Under the pieces are notes generated by a model, which had not been told where the DNA came from, searched no databases, and saw only the letters and a list, made by a program, of their open reading frames with translations. A stretch of 64,000 nt of DNA. Source: Actinomadura viridilutea. GTDB lineage: Bacteria; Actinomycetota; Actinomycetes; Streptosporangiales; Streptosporangiaceae. Below are positions 18,242-26,276 of the stretch, in pieces. Every line of letters starts with the position of its first letter. Positions within the stretch are counted from its first letter, which is position 1. The position numbers and the translations under genes are program-made. The stretch lies in contig PVNI01000003.1 of assembly GCA_003001795.1 (NCBI GenBank), positions 248,001-312,000 on the forward strand, in the 5' to 3' direction.

Positions 18242-19177
18242 ATGCGGGCACGGGCACCGTGGCGCGGTCGGCGTCGGACGCCGGCGGCGACCGGCGCGCC
18301 GTCCCCCGCGGCGGCCCGCGCGCTCCACGGGCTCGCGGCGGTCGCCGGGGCGTCCGCCGTCGCGCTCGCGCTCGTCGCCGCCGGCGGCGACGGCGGGCAC
18401 GGCGCGGCCGCGGCGCGCTTCCCGCACGACGCGGACACCCTGCTGGCCGCCGGCGCCGGGAACCTGGAGAGCTCGGCGTCGTTCCGGCTCACCATGCGGG
18501 TCGCCATGCCCGGCGTCGGCGGGCGCGCCGCCCATCGGATGGACATGACCGGCGTGTGGGACGCGCGGCGGCCCGCGGGCCGCATGGACGGCGTCCTGGA
18601 GAACGCCCGCGCCACCGTGCTGTCGATCGAGGGCACCGAGTACGTCTCGCTGCCCGCGTCGCTGCGGCGCCGGACGGGCCGCGCCTGGCTGCGCGCCGCC
18701 CGCGGCACCCGCACCTTCGCGGTGTTCCCCGACGTGCACCGCGTCGCGACGATCCTGCGCACCGCGCGGCGCGCCACCGCGTCCGGCGCGCCGGGCGGCG
18801 CCTGGCACGTGCGCGGCGAGATCGACCGCGCGGCGGCGCTCGCGGCGATCCCCGACCCGGCGCTGAAGGAGTTCGTGCGGCTGCTGCCGTCCCGCACCGG
18901 CCTCGACCTGTGGACCGACGACGCCGGGCGGCCCGCGCGCATCCGGCTCACCATGCCCGCCGAGCGGCGGCCCGGCACCGGATCCGTCACGCCGTCCGAG
19001 GGCGCGGCGCCCAAGGGAGAGTCCGGGGTCGAGGCCGAGCGACGGGCCGACGACGAATCGTCCGAGGCCGCGACGATCGAGGGCACGGTCGAGCTGTCGG
19101 CCTTCGGCGCCCGACCGCGGGTGGCCGAGCCGACCGCCGACCAGATCCTCACCTCCCCTCCCAAGGGGACCACGTGA
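18242..19177 (+). CDS. Exported LppX/LprG-like protein in the cellulose cluster
   Basis: A 311-residue protein starting at ATG 18242 behind GAGGAGG. An arginine-rich start and one hydrophobic segment (LAAVAGASAVALALVAAGG, about 31-49) form a signal peptide or anchor; the lipobox cysteine of LppX/LprG lipoproteins is absent. The rest resembles their half-barrel fold: LESSASFRLTMRVAMP, MDGVLENARATVLSIEGTEYVSLP, a central WHVRGEIDRAAALAAI and a final GTVELSAFGARPRVAEP. A charged low-complexity insert lies near residues 240-280. LppX/LprG proteins carry lipids or glycolipids between membranes. A perfect CebR box 20 bp upstream puts it in the cellulose regulon. Its function there is unknown. Confidence 0.75.
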   Translation: MRARAPWRGRRRTPAATGAPSPAAARALHGLAAVAGASAVALALVAAGGDGGHGAAAARFPHDADTLLAAGAGNLESSASFRLTMRVAMPGVGGRAAHRMDMTGVWDARRPAGRMDGVLENARATVLSIEGTEYVSLPASLRRRTGRAWLRAARGTRTFAVFPDVHRVATILRTARRATASGAPGGAWHVRGEIDRAAALAAIPDPALKEFVRLLPSRTGLDLWTDDAGRPARIRLTMPAERRPGTGSVTPSEGAAPKGESGVEAERRADDESSEAATIEGTVELSAFGARPRVAEPTADQILTSPPKGTT

Positions 19178-19405
19178 CGGCGCGGCCCGGACCGCGGACC
19201 GCGCCGTCCGCACCGTGCTCGGCGGCCCGCCCGGGCGCACCGGGCGGACCGCCAGGCCACCGTCCCCCCGGCCGCGTCAGCTCCCACTACGGACGGCCGG
19301 CGCGGGTGGCCTTCGCCCCTCTGTCGCCCCACCGACCCGGAAAGGTTGCCGAACACCGATGATCCGCCTCTGTCCGCCCACCCCCCACCACCGAGGAGGA
19401 CACCG

Positions 19406-21121
19406 ATGAAGAAGGCCGCGCGCCGCGGCATCGCCTCCGGAGCCGCAGCGCTGATGCTGTCCGCCGGGGCGGTCGCCATGGCGGCCCCCCAGGCGGCCGC
19501 CGCCGAGGCCTGCACGGTGAGCTACAAGGTCAACACGTGGAGCGGCGGCTTCACCGCGACCCTGTCGGTCACCAACCTGGGCGACGCGCTGAAGAACTGG
19601 ACGCTGGAATGGGACTTCCCCGGCGACCAGAAGGTCACCGGCAGCTGGAACACCCATGTCGCCCAGACCGGGCGGCACGTCGCGCTGAGGAACGTCGCCC
19701 ACAACGCCTCGCTCGCCAAGGGCGCCACGGTCACGCCCGGCGTCCAGGGGACGCACTCGGGCGCCGTCACGATGCCCACCGCGTTCAAGCTGAACGGCAG
19801 GACCTGCGCCGTCGTCCCGTCGTCCGCCGCCCCGGCGGTCCGGTCGGCCGACGCGCGGGCGGCCGCCGAGCGGGCCGCCGACCGCGTCGACAACCCGTAC
19901 CAGGGCGCCAAGGTCTACGTGAACCCCGACTGGGCGGCGAAGGCCAGCGCCGAGCCCGGCGGCGACCGCGTCGCCGACCAGCCCACGGGCGTGTGGATGG
20001 ACCGCCGGGCGGCGATCACCGGCACCAACGGCGCCCGCGGCCTGCGCGAGCACCTGGACACCGCGCTGCAGCAGGGCGCGAACCTCGTCCAGGTCGTCAT
20101 CTACAACCTGCCCGGCCGCGACTGCGCCGCGCTGGCGTCCAACGGCGAGCTCGGGCCGGACGACCTGGACGTCTACCAGACGGAGTTCATCGACCCCATC
20201 GCGGAGATCTTCCAGGATCCCAAGTACGCCGATCTGCGGATCGTGACGGTCGTCGAGATCGACTCCCTGCCGAACCTGATCACCAACGTTTCTCCGCGTC
20301 CGACCGCCACTGAGAATTGCAACCGGATGAAGGAGAACGGGAACTACCAGAAGGGCATCGCTTACGCCCTCCGCACGTTCGGCGCGATTCCCAACGTCTA
20401 CAACTACATCGACATCGGCCACCACGGCTGGCTCGGCTGGGACGACAACTTCCAGCCGACCGTCGACCTGCTCGCCCAGGTCGCGCGCGACTCCGGCTCG
20501 ATGGCGAACGTGCACGGGTTCATCACCAACACCGCCAACTACGGCGCGCTGACCGAGCCGTACTTCAGCATCAACGACACCGTCAACGGCAGGTCGGTGC
20601 GCGAGTCCACGTGGGTGGACTGGAACCGCTACGTCGACGAGCTGTCGTACGCGCAGGCCATGCGGCGGGCGCTCGCCCAGGCCGGGTTCGGCGACGGCAC
20701 CGGCATGCTGATCGACACCTCCCGCAACGGCTGGGGCGGCTCCGACCGTCCGACCGGGCCGGGCCCGCAGACCGACGTCGACGCCTACGTCGACGGCGGA
20801 CGCCTGGACCGCCGCATCCACCCGGGCAACTGGTGCAACCAGGCGGGCGCCGGCCTCGGCGAGCGTCCCACGGCCGCCCCGGCGTCGGGCATCGACGCCT
20901 ACGTGTGGATGAAGCCGCCGGGCGAGTCCGACGGCTCCAGCACGGAGATCCCCAACGACGAGGGCAAGGGGTTCGACCGGATGTGCGACCCCACGTACGA
21001 GGGGAACGAGCGCAACAACTTCAACAGGTCCGGTGCGCTGCCCGACGCGCCGCTGTCGGGGCACTGGTTCTCCGCCCAGTTCCAGGAGCTGATGCGCAAC
21101 GCGTACCCGCCGCTCTCCTGA
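19406..21121 (+). CDS. Secreted GH6 cellobiohydrolase with N-terminal CBM2
   Basis: A 571-residue inverting exocellulase. The signal peptide runs to about residue 34 (APQAAAAEA), CBM2 spans about 36-134 (CTVSYKVNTWSGGF to NGRTC), then a short alanine-rich linker leads to the GH6 domain (about 155-571). Predicted key acids are Asp239 (LPGRDCAA) and Asp286 (VVEIDSLPN), matching Asp175 and Asp221 of Trichoderma Cel6A. The long loops and the LPGRDCAALASNGEL block resemble Thermobifida Cel6B, a non-reducing-end processive enzyme. GAGGAGG precedes the ATG. It is probably co-transcribed with the LppX-like gene from the CebR-boxed promoter and ends at a strong hairpin. Confidence 0.94.
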   Translation: MKKAARRGIASGAAALMLSAGAVAMAAPQAAAAEACTVSYKVNTWSGGFTATLSVTNLGDALKNWTLEWDFPGDQKVTGSWNTHVAQTGRHVALRNVAHNASLAKGATVTPGVQGTHSGAVTMPTAFKLNGRTCAVVPSSAAPAVRSADARAAAERAADRVDNPYQGAKVYVNPDWAAKASAEPGGDRVADQPTGVWMDRRAAITGTNGARGLREHLDTALQQGANLVQVVIYNLPGRDCAALASNGELGPDDLDVYQTEFIDPIAEIFQDPKYADLRIVTVVEIDSLPNLITNVSPRPTATENCNRMKENGNYQKGIAYALRTFGAIPNVYNYIDIGHHGWLGWDDNFQPTVDLLAQVARDSGSMANVHGFITNTANYGALTEPYFSINDTVNGRSVRESTWVDWNRYVDELSYAQAMRRALAQAGFGDGTGMLIDTSRNGWGGSDRPTGPGPQTDVDAYVDGGRLDRRIHPGNWCNQAGAGLGERPTAAPASGIDAYVWMKPPGESDGSSTEIPNDEGKGFDRMCDPTYEGNERNNFNRSGALPDAPLSGHWFSAQFQELMRNAYPPLS

Positions 21122-21136
21122 TGCGGTGAGTTGATC

Positions 21137-21173
21137 GGAAGGGCCCGGCGCACCCCCCGCGTCGGGCCCTTCC
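21137..21173 (+). terminator. Strong hairpin terminator after GH6
   Basis: 15-bp arms, 21137-21151 (GGAAGGGCCCGGCGC) and 21159-21173 (GCGTCGGGCCCTTCC), pair fully with one G-U wobble around a 7-base loop, 16 bp past the GH6 stop. Confidence 0.85.
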
Positions 21174-21262
21174 ACGCGTGTCCGCCCGCACCGCGCAGGC
21201 GGTCGGACACGTCCACCGCGGGAGGAGTGTCCCGTATCGGCCCGGCGCGAGGGAAGAGATCG

Positions 21263-21291
21263 TTGATCCGGGCTTTCCGGCGATTGATACG
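21263..21291 (+). promoter_or_regulatory. Candidate promoter for the lysR gene (leaderless)
   Basis: TTGATC (21263-21268) and GATACG (21286-21291) are spaced by 17 bases. The ATG follows 8 bases after the -10 box and no ribosome site precedes it. This arrangement suggests a leaderless transcript starting at or very near the ATG. Confidence 0.45.
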
Positions 21292-21299
21292 TTCGTCGT

Positions 21300-22262
21300 A
21301 TGACCGACCGGGGCACCGAAATGCCGCTCGCCGGGCGTCAGAACGCGCCGAGCGCACAGCAGCTGCACCTCTTCCTCACCCTGGCCGAAGAGCTGCACTT
21401 CCGCCGCTCCGCGCAGCGGGTCTTCATGTCGCAGGGCGCGTTCTCCCAGCAGATCAGCGCGTTGGAGCGCCGCCTGGGCGTCGAGCTGGTGGAGCGGACG
21501 ACCCGGCGCGTGTCCCTCACCCGCGCGGGCGCGGAACTGGTCCCGTACGCCCGCGCGGTGCTGGACGCCGTCGACGCGCTGCAGCGGGCCGCCGAGCGCC
21601 ACCGGCGCGGCGCCTGCGGCCGCGTCGTCCTCGGCTCGTTCGAGGCCGTCACCGCGGTGCCGCCCATCCCGGCGGTGCTGAACCGGCTGCGGGAGCGGCT
21701 GCCCGGCCTGGACCTGCGCGTGCTGCGCATGGGGTTCGCCGAGTCGCCGCAGGCGATCCTGGACGGGAAGGTCGACGCGGCGTTCGTCTTCCTGCCGATG
21801 CCCGCCGGCATCCAGACGCTGCCGCTGGCCACCGGGCCGCGCTGCGTGGTGATGTGCGCCGACGACCCGCTGGCCGGCAAGGACGCGGTGTCGCTGGCGG
21901 ACCTGGCCGACCGGCCCAGCATCGGCTTCTCCCCCAGCGTGCCCAAGGCCTACCGGGACTTCTGGTCGGTCGATCCGCGCCCCGACGGCAGCCCCGTGCG
22001 CTACACCTCGCACCACGTCACCGACTACGAGTCCGCCCTGTCGTTGATCGCGCTCGGCGAGGGGATCCAGTTCCCCCCGGCGCTGGCCCGGGAGCTCTAC
22101 CCGCGGCCCGGCGTGGCGTACGTCGACGTGACCGACCTTCCGCCGTGGACGAGCGCGCTCGCCTGGCTGCCGGAGAACCGCGACCGGCCCGCCGTCGCCG
22201 CCCTGCGCCAGGCCGCCCACGCCGTGCTCGGCGAGGCCGGCGGCGGCCCGATCCAGCTGTGA
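21300..22262 (+). CDS. LysR-family transcriptional regulator
   Basis: A 320-residue regulator. The winged helix-turn-helix is at about 19-77 (QQLHLFLTLAEELHFRRSAQRVFMSQGAFSQQISALERRLGVELVERTTRRVSLT), followed by the LysR substrate-binding domain from about residue 100 (GRVVLGSFEAVTAVPPIPAVLNRLRERLPGL). No ribosome site precedes the ATG at 21300, and a promoter-like element ends 8 bases upstream. The usual LysR arrangement, a divergent target, is absent: the upstream gene is GH6 on the same strand. The next genes downstream are the Gln/Trp-rich protein set, 195 bp away, which it might regulate; no direct evidence. Confidence 0.9.
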   Translation: MTDRGTEMPLAGRQNAPSAQQLHLFLTLAEELHFRRSAQRVFMSQGAFSQQISALERRLGVELVERTTRRVSLTRAGAELVPYARAVLDAVDALQRAAERHRRGACGRVVLGSFEAVTAVPPIPAVLNRLRERLPGLDLRVLRMGFAESPQAILDGKVDAAFVFLPMPAGIQTLPLATGPRCVVMCADDPLAGKDAVSLADLADRPSIGFSPSVPKAYRDFWSVDPRPDGSPVRYTSHHVTDYESALSLIALGEGIQFPPALARELYPRPGVAYVDVTDLPPWTSALAWLPENRDRPAVAALRQAAHAVLGEAGGGPIQL

Positions 22263-22354
22263 CGCGCCGGGCGGCGCGGCGCGGGCTCGTCGCGGCACGC
22301 GGTCGGACGGTCTGAACCCCGGCCCTCGTCGAGGACGGCGCCGGCGGCCCGTCT

Positions 22355-22371
22355 GCCACCCTTTTGGTGGC
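22355..22371. other. Inverted repeat GCCACC-CTTTT-GGTGGC
   Basis: Perfect 6-bp arms with a 5-base loop, 93 bp after the lysR stop and 87 bp before the Gln/Trp-rich gene. It could end lysR transcription or be an operator for the downstream genes; the sequence does not decide. Confidence 0.35.
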
Positions 22372-22457
22372 CTCCTCACCTGACGTTGGGTTTCGTCACC
22401 GCTGGTCACGGTAGGTAGCCATCGCGATCCAGAACGTGTCTGGCGCGAGGAGGAGAA

Positions 22458-23027
22458 ATGACGTACGCCACCATCCAGCCCGAGCAGGCCGGCATCCAGC
22501 AGGCCATGGCGCCGCAGCAGCAGCCGTGGCAGGCCGGCCAGCAGTCGTCCTGGCAGATCGCCCAGCAGTACCCGCTGCTCCACCAGCTGGTCGCCAACGC
22601 CGTCCAGCAGGCCATGTCCCAGCAGGGCCAGCACCGGTGGAGCATGATGGCCCAGCAGCACCCGGAGATGCACCAGATGGCCGACCCGTGGGCGCAGCTG
22701 GTCCAGCATCTGGTGTCCAACGCCGTGTGGCAGGCCGCCCAGCAGGGCCGGCACATGGCCATGCAGCCCTGGCAGGCGGGCCAGGCCTGGCAGTCGCAGC
22801 AGCCGTGGCAGGCCTGGCAGCAGGCGTGGCAGCAGCCGTGGCAGGCGGGCCAGCAGTGGTCCTGGCAGATCGCCCAGCAGTACCCGCTGCTCCACCAGCT
22901 GGTCGCCAACGCCGTCCAGCAGGCCATCTCCCAGCAGGGCCACCAGCCGTTCGGCGGCGCCTGGTCGTCCCTTTCCGGTCAGCAGAGCCAGGTCGGTCAG
23001 CAGCAGCCGATGATGGGCGCCTACTGA
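22458..23027 (+). CDS. Gln/Trp-rich repeat protein of unknown function
   Basis: 189 residues with 56 Gln and 14 Trp, no Lys and no Cys. I recognise no family. There are two repeat types. (1) A helical module IAQQYPLLHQLVANAVQQA at residues 34-52 and 138-156, with a diverged copy around 64-95 (AQQHPEMHQM...LVQHLVSNAVWQAAQQG). (2) Four PWQA blocks at 23, 104, 116 and 127 (PWQAGQQSSWQ, PWQAGQAWQSQ, PWQAWQQAWQQ, PWQAGQQWSWQ). No signal peptide or membrane segment. GAGGAG precedes the ATG. It is the first of three same-strand genes with a small helical protein 12 bp downstream and a subtilase. Self-assembly or service as a protease substrate is speculation. Confidence 0.8.
   Translation: MTYATIQPEQAGIQQAMAPQQQPWQAGQQSSWQIAQQYPLLHQLVANAVQQAMSQQGQHRWSMMAQQHPEMHQMADPWAQLVQHLVSNAVWQAAQQGRHMAMQPWQAGQAWQSQQPWQAWQQAWQQPWQAGQQWSWQIAQQYPLLHQLVANAVQQAISQQGHQPFGGAWSSLSGQQSQVGQQQPMMGAY
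22521..22630 (+). repeat. 110-bp direct repeat, copy 1 (copy 2 at 22833-22942)
   Basis: Within the Gln/Trp-rich gene two 110-bp stretches offset by 312 bp agree at 107 of 110 positions. The three differences change CC to CG in one Ala codon, TCG to TGG (Ser to Trp) and ATG to ATC (Met to Ile). Such DNA identity, including synonymous positions, indicates recent duplication or ongoing gene conversion. Confidence 0.85.
22833..22942 (+). repeat. 110-bp direct repeat, copy 2
   Basis: Second copy of the unit at 22521-22630, in the same reading frame, encoding PWQAGQQWSWQ and the following helical module. Confidence 0.85.
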
Positions 23028-23039
23028 GAAGGGCAGCCG

Positions 23040-23354
23040 ATGTCCGCTAGCAATGGGGGCGCGCCGGGCTTCGGTCCCATGCCGGCCCTGGCCCCGCACG
23101 TGCCCGGACCCGCCGGCGGGATCGCGCTGGGGGCGCTCCGGATGGAGTGCGCGACGGCGCTGCAGCACCTGTACGGATGGCTGCAGGCCGCGATCCCGCA
23201 GCAGCCGCAGCTCGCGACCGTGATCCCGTCGCTGGTCCAGGCGGTGCAGCTGTACCGGGCCGGTCAGGACGACGCGTGCGCCGCACAGCTGCAAGCGGTG
23301 ATCGTCCAGTTGCATCAGACACGCGCCGCGCGGCCGTCGCTGCCGCCGCTGTAG
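23040..23354 (+). CDS. Small helical protein of unknown function
   Basis: 104 residues, not recognised. A Gly/Pro/Ala-rich first third (GAPGFGPMPALAPHVPGPAGG) is followed by amphipathic helices from about residue 30 (LRMECATALQHLYGWLQAAIPQQPQLATVIPSLVQAVQLYRAG, then DDACAAQLQAVIVQLHQ). It is rich in Gln and Leu/Val, echoing the helical module of the preceding gene, but is not a clear copy of it. AGAAGGG lies 7 bases before the ATG and the gap to the upstream gene is 12 bp, so the two are surely one operon. It may be an adaptor between the Gln/Trp-rich protein and the subtilase; this is inference. Confidence 0.75.
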   Translation: MSASNGGAPGFGPMPALAPHVPGPAGGIALGALRMECATALQHLYGWLQAAIPQQPQLATVIPSLVQAVQLYRAGQDDACAAQLQAVIVQLHQTRAARPSLPPL

Positions 23355-23473
23355 GCGCTCGGGAAGGGGCCCGGGCCGGGTGCAGCCCGCCCGGGCCGCT
23401 CGACGACCGGCATGCGATCGCAGCGTCGCCGGGTCACTGACACATCCGCACCGATCGGGGAGAGGCAGTCGAC

Positions 23474-25366
23474 ATGCCCAACGGGACAAGGCAGCCCAGG
23501 AACGGGACCACGGCTCGGTCGCGCGCCCGCAGCACCAAGCCCGCATCCGCTCGCGCCCCCGCCCGGGCTGTCGAGCAGCGGCCCAGGCGGTACATGGTGG
23601 CCGCGCCGCCCGCGCCGCAGCCGGACGGCGCGGGGATGGCCGCGCCGCCGCTCGACACGCCGCCCCTGGAGAAGCTGCTCGACGACGATCCTCAGGTGCG
23701 CGTGCTGCGCCGGATCCCGGGCGCCGACGCCGACCGCGGCGCCGCGACGCCGCGGCCCCCGTTCCCCGACATCGTGGTCGCGGAGATGACGCTGGACCAC
23801 GCCCGCGAGCTGCACCGGCGGCATCCGCAGCTGCACATCGAACGCGACCGGCTGCTCTCCTGCGCCGACGCCTCCCCCGTCCCGCGCGAGCCCGCCCAGG
23901 CCGCTCCGGCGGGCGAGGGCGTCACCCTGTCGTTCCTGGTCCAGGACAGCGACGGCGGTCCGGTGGAGGACGCCGTCGTGATCGTGACCGGGTCCCGCTG
24001 GCCGGGGCACGGCGTCACCGACGCGAGCGGGCGGACGACCGTCGCGCTGCCCGGCGAGGCCCCGGAGACGATCCGCTCCGTGGTCGTCCGGCCGGCGCGC
24101 GGCTTCTGGACGCGCCGACTCGACCGGCCCGCGCTCGCCCCCGACCGCGACAACCTGATCACGCTGGACCGGCTGGCGGACTCCTTCGAGGGCTTCCCGG
24201 CCCAGCAGATGTTCGGCTGGGGGCAGCAGGCCATGCAGCTGCACCGGCTGCCGCCGACGTTCCGCGGCGCCGGGGTCAAGGTCGCGATCATCGACTCGGG
24301 GGCCGCCGCCGCCCATCCCGACCTGCGCGGCGAGATCGCCGCGGGGCTCGACCTGGTCGACCGCGGGCAGCGCGGCTGGGCCGTCGACACGGTGTTCCAC
24401 GGCTCGCCGTGCGCGGGGATCGTCACCGCCGCCGACACCGGCCACGGCGTGATCGGCTGCGCGGTGGAGGCCGAGGTGCACGCGTGCAAGGTCTTCCCCA
24501 CCGGGCGGTTCAGCGACCTCATCGAGGCCCTCGACTACTGCATCGACCACGAGATCGACGTGGTGCACCTGGGCGCGGGCTGCTCCCGGCCGTCCCGGCT
24601 CGTCGCCGCCAAGATCGACCAGGCGCGGCACGCGGGCGTGGCGTGCGTGATCGGCGCGGGCGACGACGGCGGGGCGGTGACGTTCCCCGGCACCCTGCCC
24701 ACCGTCCTCACGGTGGCCGCCATCGGCAAGACCGGCACGTTCCCCCCGAGCAGCGCGCACGCCGCGGAGGTGGCCGGGCCGCGCACCGTCGAGGGCTACT
24801 TCTCCCCGCGGTTCACCTGCCGCGGACCCGAGGTGGACCTGTGCGCCCCGGGGGTGGCCGTCCTGTCGGTGGCGCCGCCGGACGGATACGCCGTCCGGGA
24901 CGGCTCGTCGCTCGCCGCGGCGCACGTCACCGGCCTGGCGGCGCTGGCGCTGGCGCACCACGGCGACTTCCGCAACGGCTTCGGGCGGCGCGACGCCGCC
25001 CGGGTGGACCACCTGTTCCGGCTCATCAAGAGCAGCTGCATGCCCCTCGACCTGGGCGATCCGCACCGCACCGGGGCGGGGCTGCCCGACGCCATGCGCC
25101 TGCTGGGCCCGGCGCTGGCGGGCATCCCGGGACTGCCCAGCGAGGTGCTCAACCTGCTCGACCAGCTGACCGCCGAGATGATCCAGGCGGGCCTGCTGCA
25201 GCCGCCGCCGATGCCCGCGCCCGAAGGCCAGGCCCGGACGCGGCCGGCCGCCGCGGCCGCCCGGGCCGAGCAGGGCGAGTCGGGCCACACCGCCCTGGCC
25301 TGGCTGGCCGAGGAGATGCGCATGGCCGGGCTGCTCGTCGAGGACCCGCCGGACCTGCTCGACTGA
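23474..25366 (+). CDS. S8 subtilisin-like serine protease without signal peptide
   Basis: A 630-residue subtilase. The N-terminus is basic and disordered with no hydrophobic segment. Next come a prodomain-like region (about 65-130), a small carboxypeptidase-regulatory-like beta domain (about 148-215, VTLSFLVQDSDGGPVEDAVVIVTG) and the catalytic domain (about 235-520). The triad is complete: Asp274 (AIIDSGAAAAHPDL), His309 (FHGSPCAG), Ser479 (DGSSLAAAHVTG). The oxyanion Asn (usual AAGN) is replaced by Asp397 (GAGDDGG). A helical C-terminal tail follows. It lies 119 bp after the small helical gene on the same strand. Without an export signal it is probably cytoplasmic or leaves by another route. 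Confidence 0.88.
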   Translation: MPNGTRQPRNGTTARSRARSTKPASARAPARAVEQRPRRYMVAAPPAPQPDGAGMAAPPLDTPPLEKLLDDDPQVRVLRRIPGADADRGAATPRPPFPDIVVAEMTLDHARELHRRHPQLHIERDRLLSCADASPVPREPAQAAPAGEGVTLSFLVQDSDGGPVEDAVVIVTGSRWPGHGVTDASGRTTVALPGEAPETIRSVVVRPARGFWTRRLDRPALAPDRDNLITLDRLADSFEGFPAQQMFGWGQQAMQLHRLPPTFRGAGVKVAIIDSGAAAAHPDLRGEIAAGLDLVDRGQRGWAVDTVFHGSPCAGIVTAADTGHGVIGCAVEAEVHACKVFPTGRFSDLIEALDYCIDHEIDVVHLGAGCSRPSRLVAAKIDQARHAGVACVIGAGDDGGAVTFPGTLPTVLTVAAIGKTGTFPPSSAHAAEVAGPRTVEGYFSPRFTCRGPEVDLCAPGVAVLSVAPPDGYAVRDGSSLAAAHVTGLAALALAHHGDFRNGFGRRDAARVDHLFRLIKSSCMPLDLGDPHRTGAGLPDAMRLLGPALAGIPGLPSEVLNLLDQLTAEMIQAGLLQPPPMPAPEGQARTRPAAAAARAEQGESGHTALAWLAEEMRMAGLLVEDPPDLLD

Positions 25367-25379
25367 CGTCGCGCGCACG

Positions 25380-25414
25380 GGTGCGCCCCTTCGCCGCCGG
25401 CGAGGGGGCGCACC
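25380..25414. terminator. Bidirectional terminator between subtilase and phosphotransferase
   Basis: 15-bp arms 25380-25394 (GGTGCGCCCCTTCGC) and 25400-25414 (GCGAGGGGGCGCACC) pair with one wobble around a 5-base loop. It lies between two convergent genes. Confidence 0.8.
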
Positions 25415-25421
25415 GCCTTCG

Positions 25422-26276
25422 CTAGGACGGGAAGAGCCACTCCAATGCGGTCAAGCTTTTGGCGAGGTACCGGTCCTTGCCGGTCTCGATGCCGTACGCC
25501 ATGTCCTCCAGGACGCCGCACCGGGCGTAGAACCGCGCCCTCCGTTCGATCTCACCGCCGCCGTAACGGCGCAGCGCCGCGTCGAGCGCCTCGGGCCCGA
25601 GATCGCGGTACAGCCTGCCGAAGTCCGCGGCCGGATCGACGATCGCCGCGTCGCTCCAGTCGATGACGCCGGTCACCCGAGCCCCGTCCACGAGCACATG
25701 CTCGATGCCCAGGTCGTTGTGGGAGAAGACCAGCTCGCGCGCGGCCTCGGGCGGCGGCGCCTCGAGGAACCTCTCCACCGCCGGGCGGTACGTGTCCGGG
25801 ACGTGGGCGGCGAGCGCCTCGTACGTCCGCGCGGCCTCGTCGCGCCAGGCCCGCATCGGCTCGTCGTCCACCTCGGCGACCCCGGCGACCCGGTCGGCCG
25901 GCAGGGCGTGCAGCGCGCGCAGGAACGCGCCGAGCTCCTCGGCGACCGCGCGGGGCTCCCGCACCGACGCGTCGATCAGCGGCACGCCCGGCAGTTTGGC
26001 GTAGGCCAGGCACCCCGCCTCTTCGGCGACGAACACCGGCTCGGGCACGGGCAGCGGGGAGACGCCGGCCACGACGCCGAGCAGCTCCGCCTCCCGCCGC
26101 ACCCGCGCGGCCCGGCCCGCCGCGTCGCCGCCCTTGGCGAACCGCACGATCAGTTCGCCGTTGACCACGTAGGCGGCGTTGTCCTCCCCCTCGCCGAGCA
26201 CCGCGACCGACTCGACGCGATACCCGGGCAGGCGCTCCCCCACGACCGCGCGCACGTCCGGCGTCCCGGCTCTCAC
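25422..26276 (-). CDS. Aminoglycoside/choline phosphotransferase-family kinase
   Basis: A 284-residue APH-fold kinase. The glycine-rich and ATP-site region is VLGEGEDNAAYVVNGELIVRFAKGG, the catalytic loop is HNDLGIEHVLVDG (Brenner-type HxD; the usual downstream Asn is His), and the metal-binding Asp lies in GVIDWSDAAIVDPAADFG. GTG at 26276 is preceded by GGAGAGG and overlaps the stop of a 41-codon ORF. The substrate is unknown; such genes are common in actinomycetes and need not confer antibiotic resistance. No link to the neighbouring pectin or protease genes is visible. Confidence 0.85.
   Translation of the reverse strand: MRAGTPDVRAVVGERLPGYRVESVAVLGEGEDNAAYVVNGELIVRFAKGGDAAGRAARVRREAELLGVVAGVSPLPVPEPVFVAEEAGCLAYAKLPGVPLIDASVREPRAVAEELGAFLRALHALPADRVAGVAEVDDEPMRAWRDEAARTYEALAAHVPDTYRPAVERFLEAPPPEAARELVFSHNDLGIEHVLVDGARVTGVIDWSDAAIVDPAADFGRLYRDLGPEALDAALRRYGGGEIERRARFYARCGVLEDMAYGIETGKDRYLAKSLTALEWLFPS

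Noticed and set aside
22458..23027. Non-coding tandem repeat
   Set aside because: Good ribosome site, consistent frame and protein-level periodicity show it is coding.
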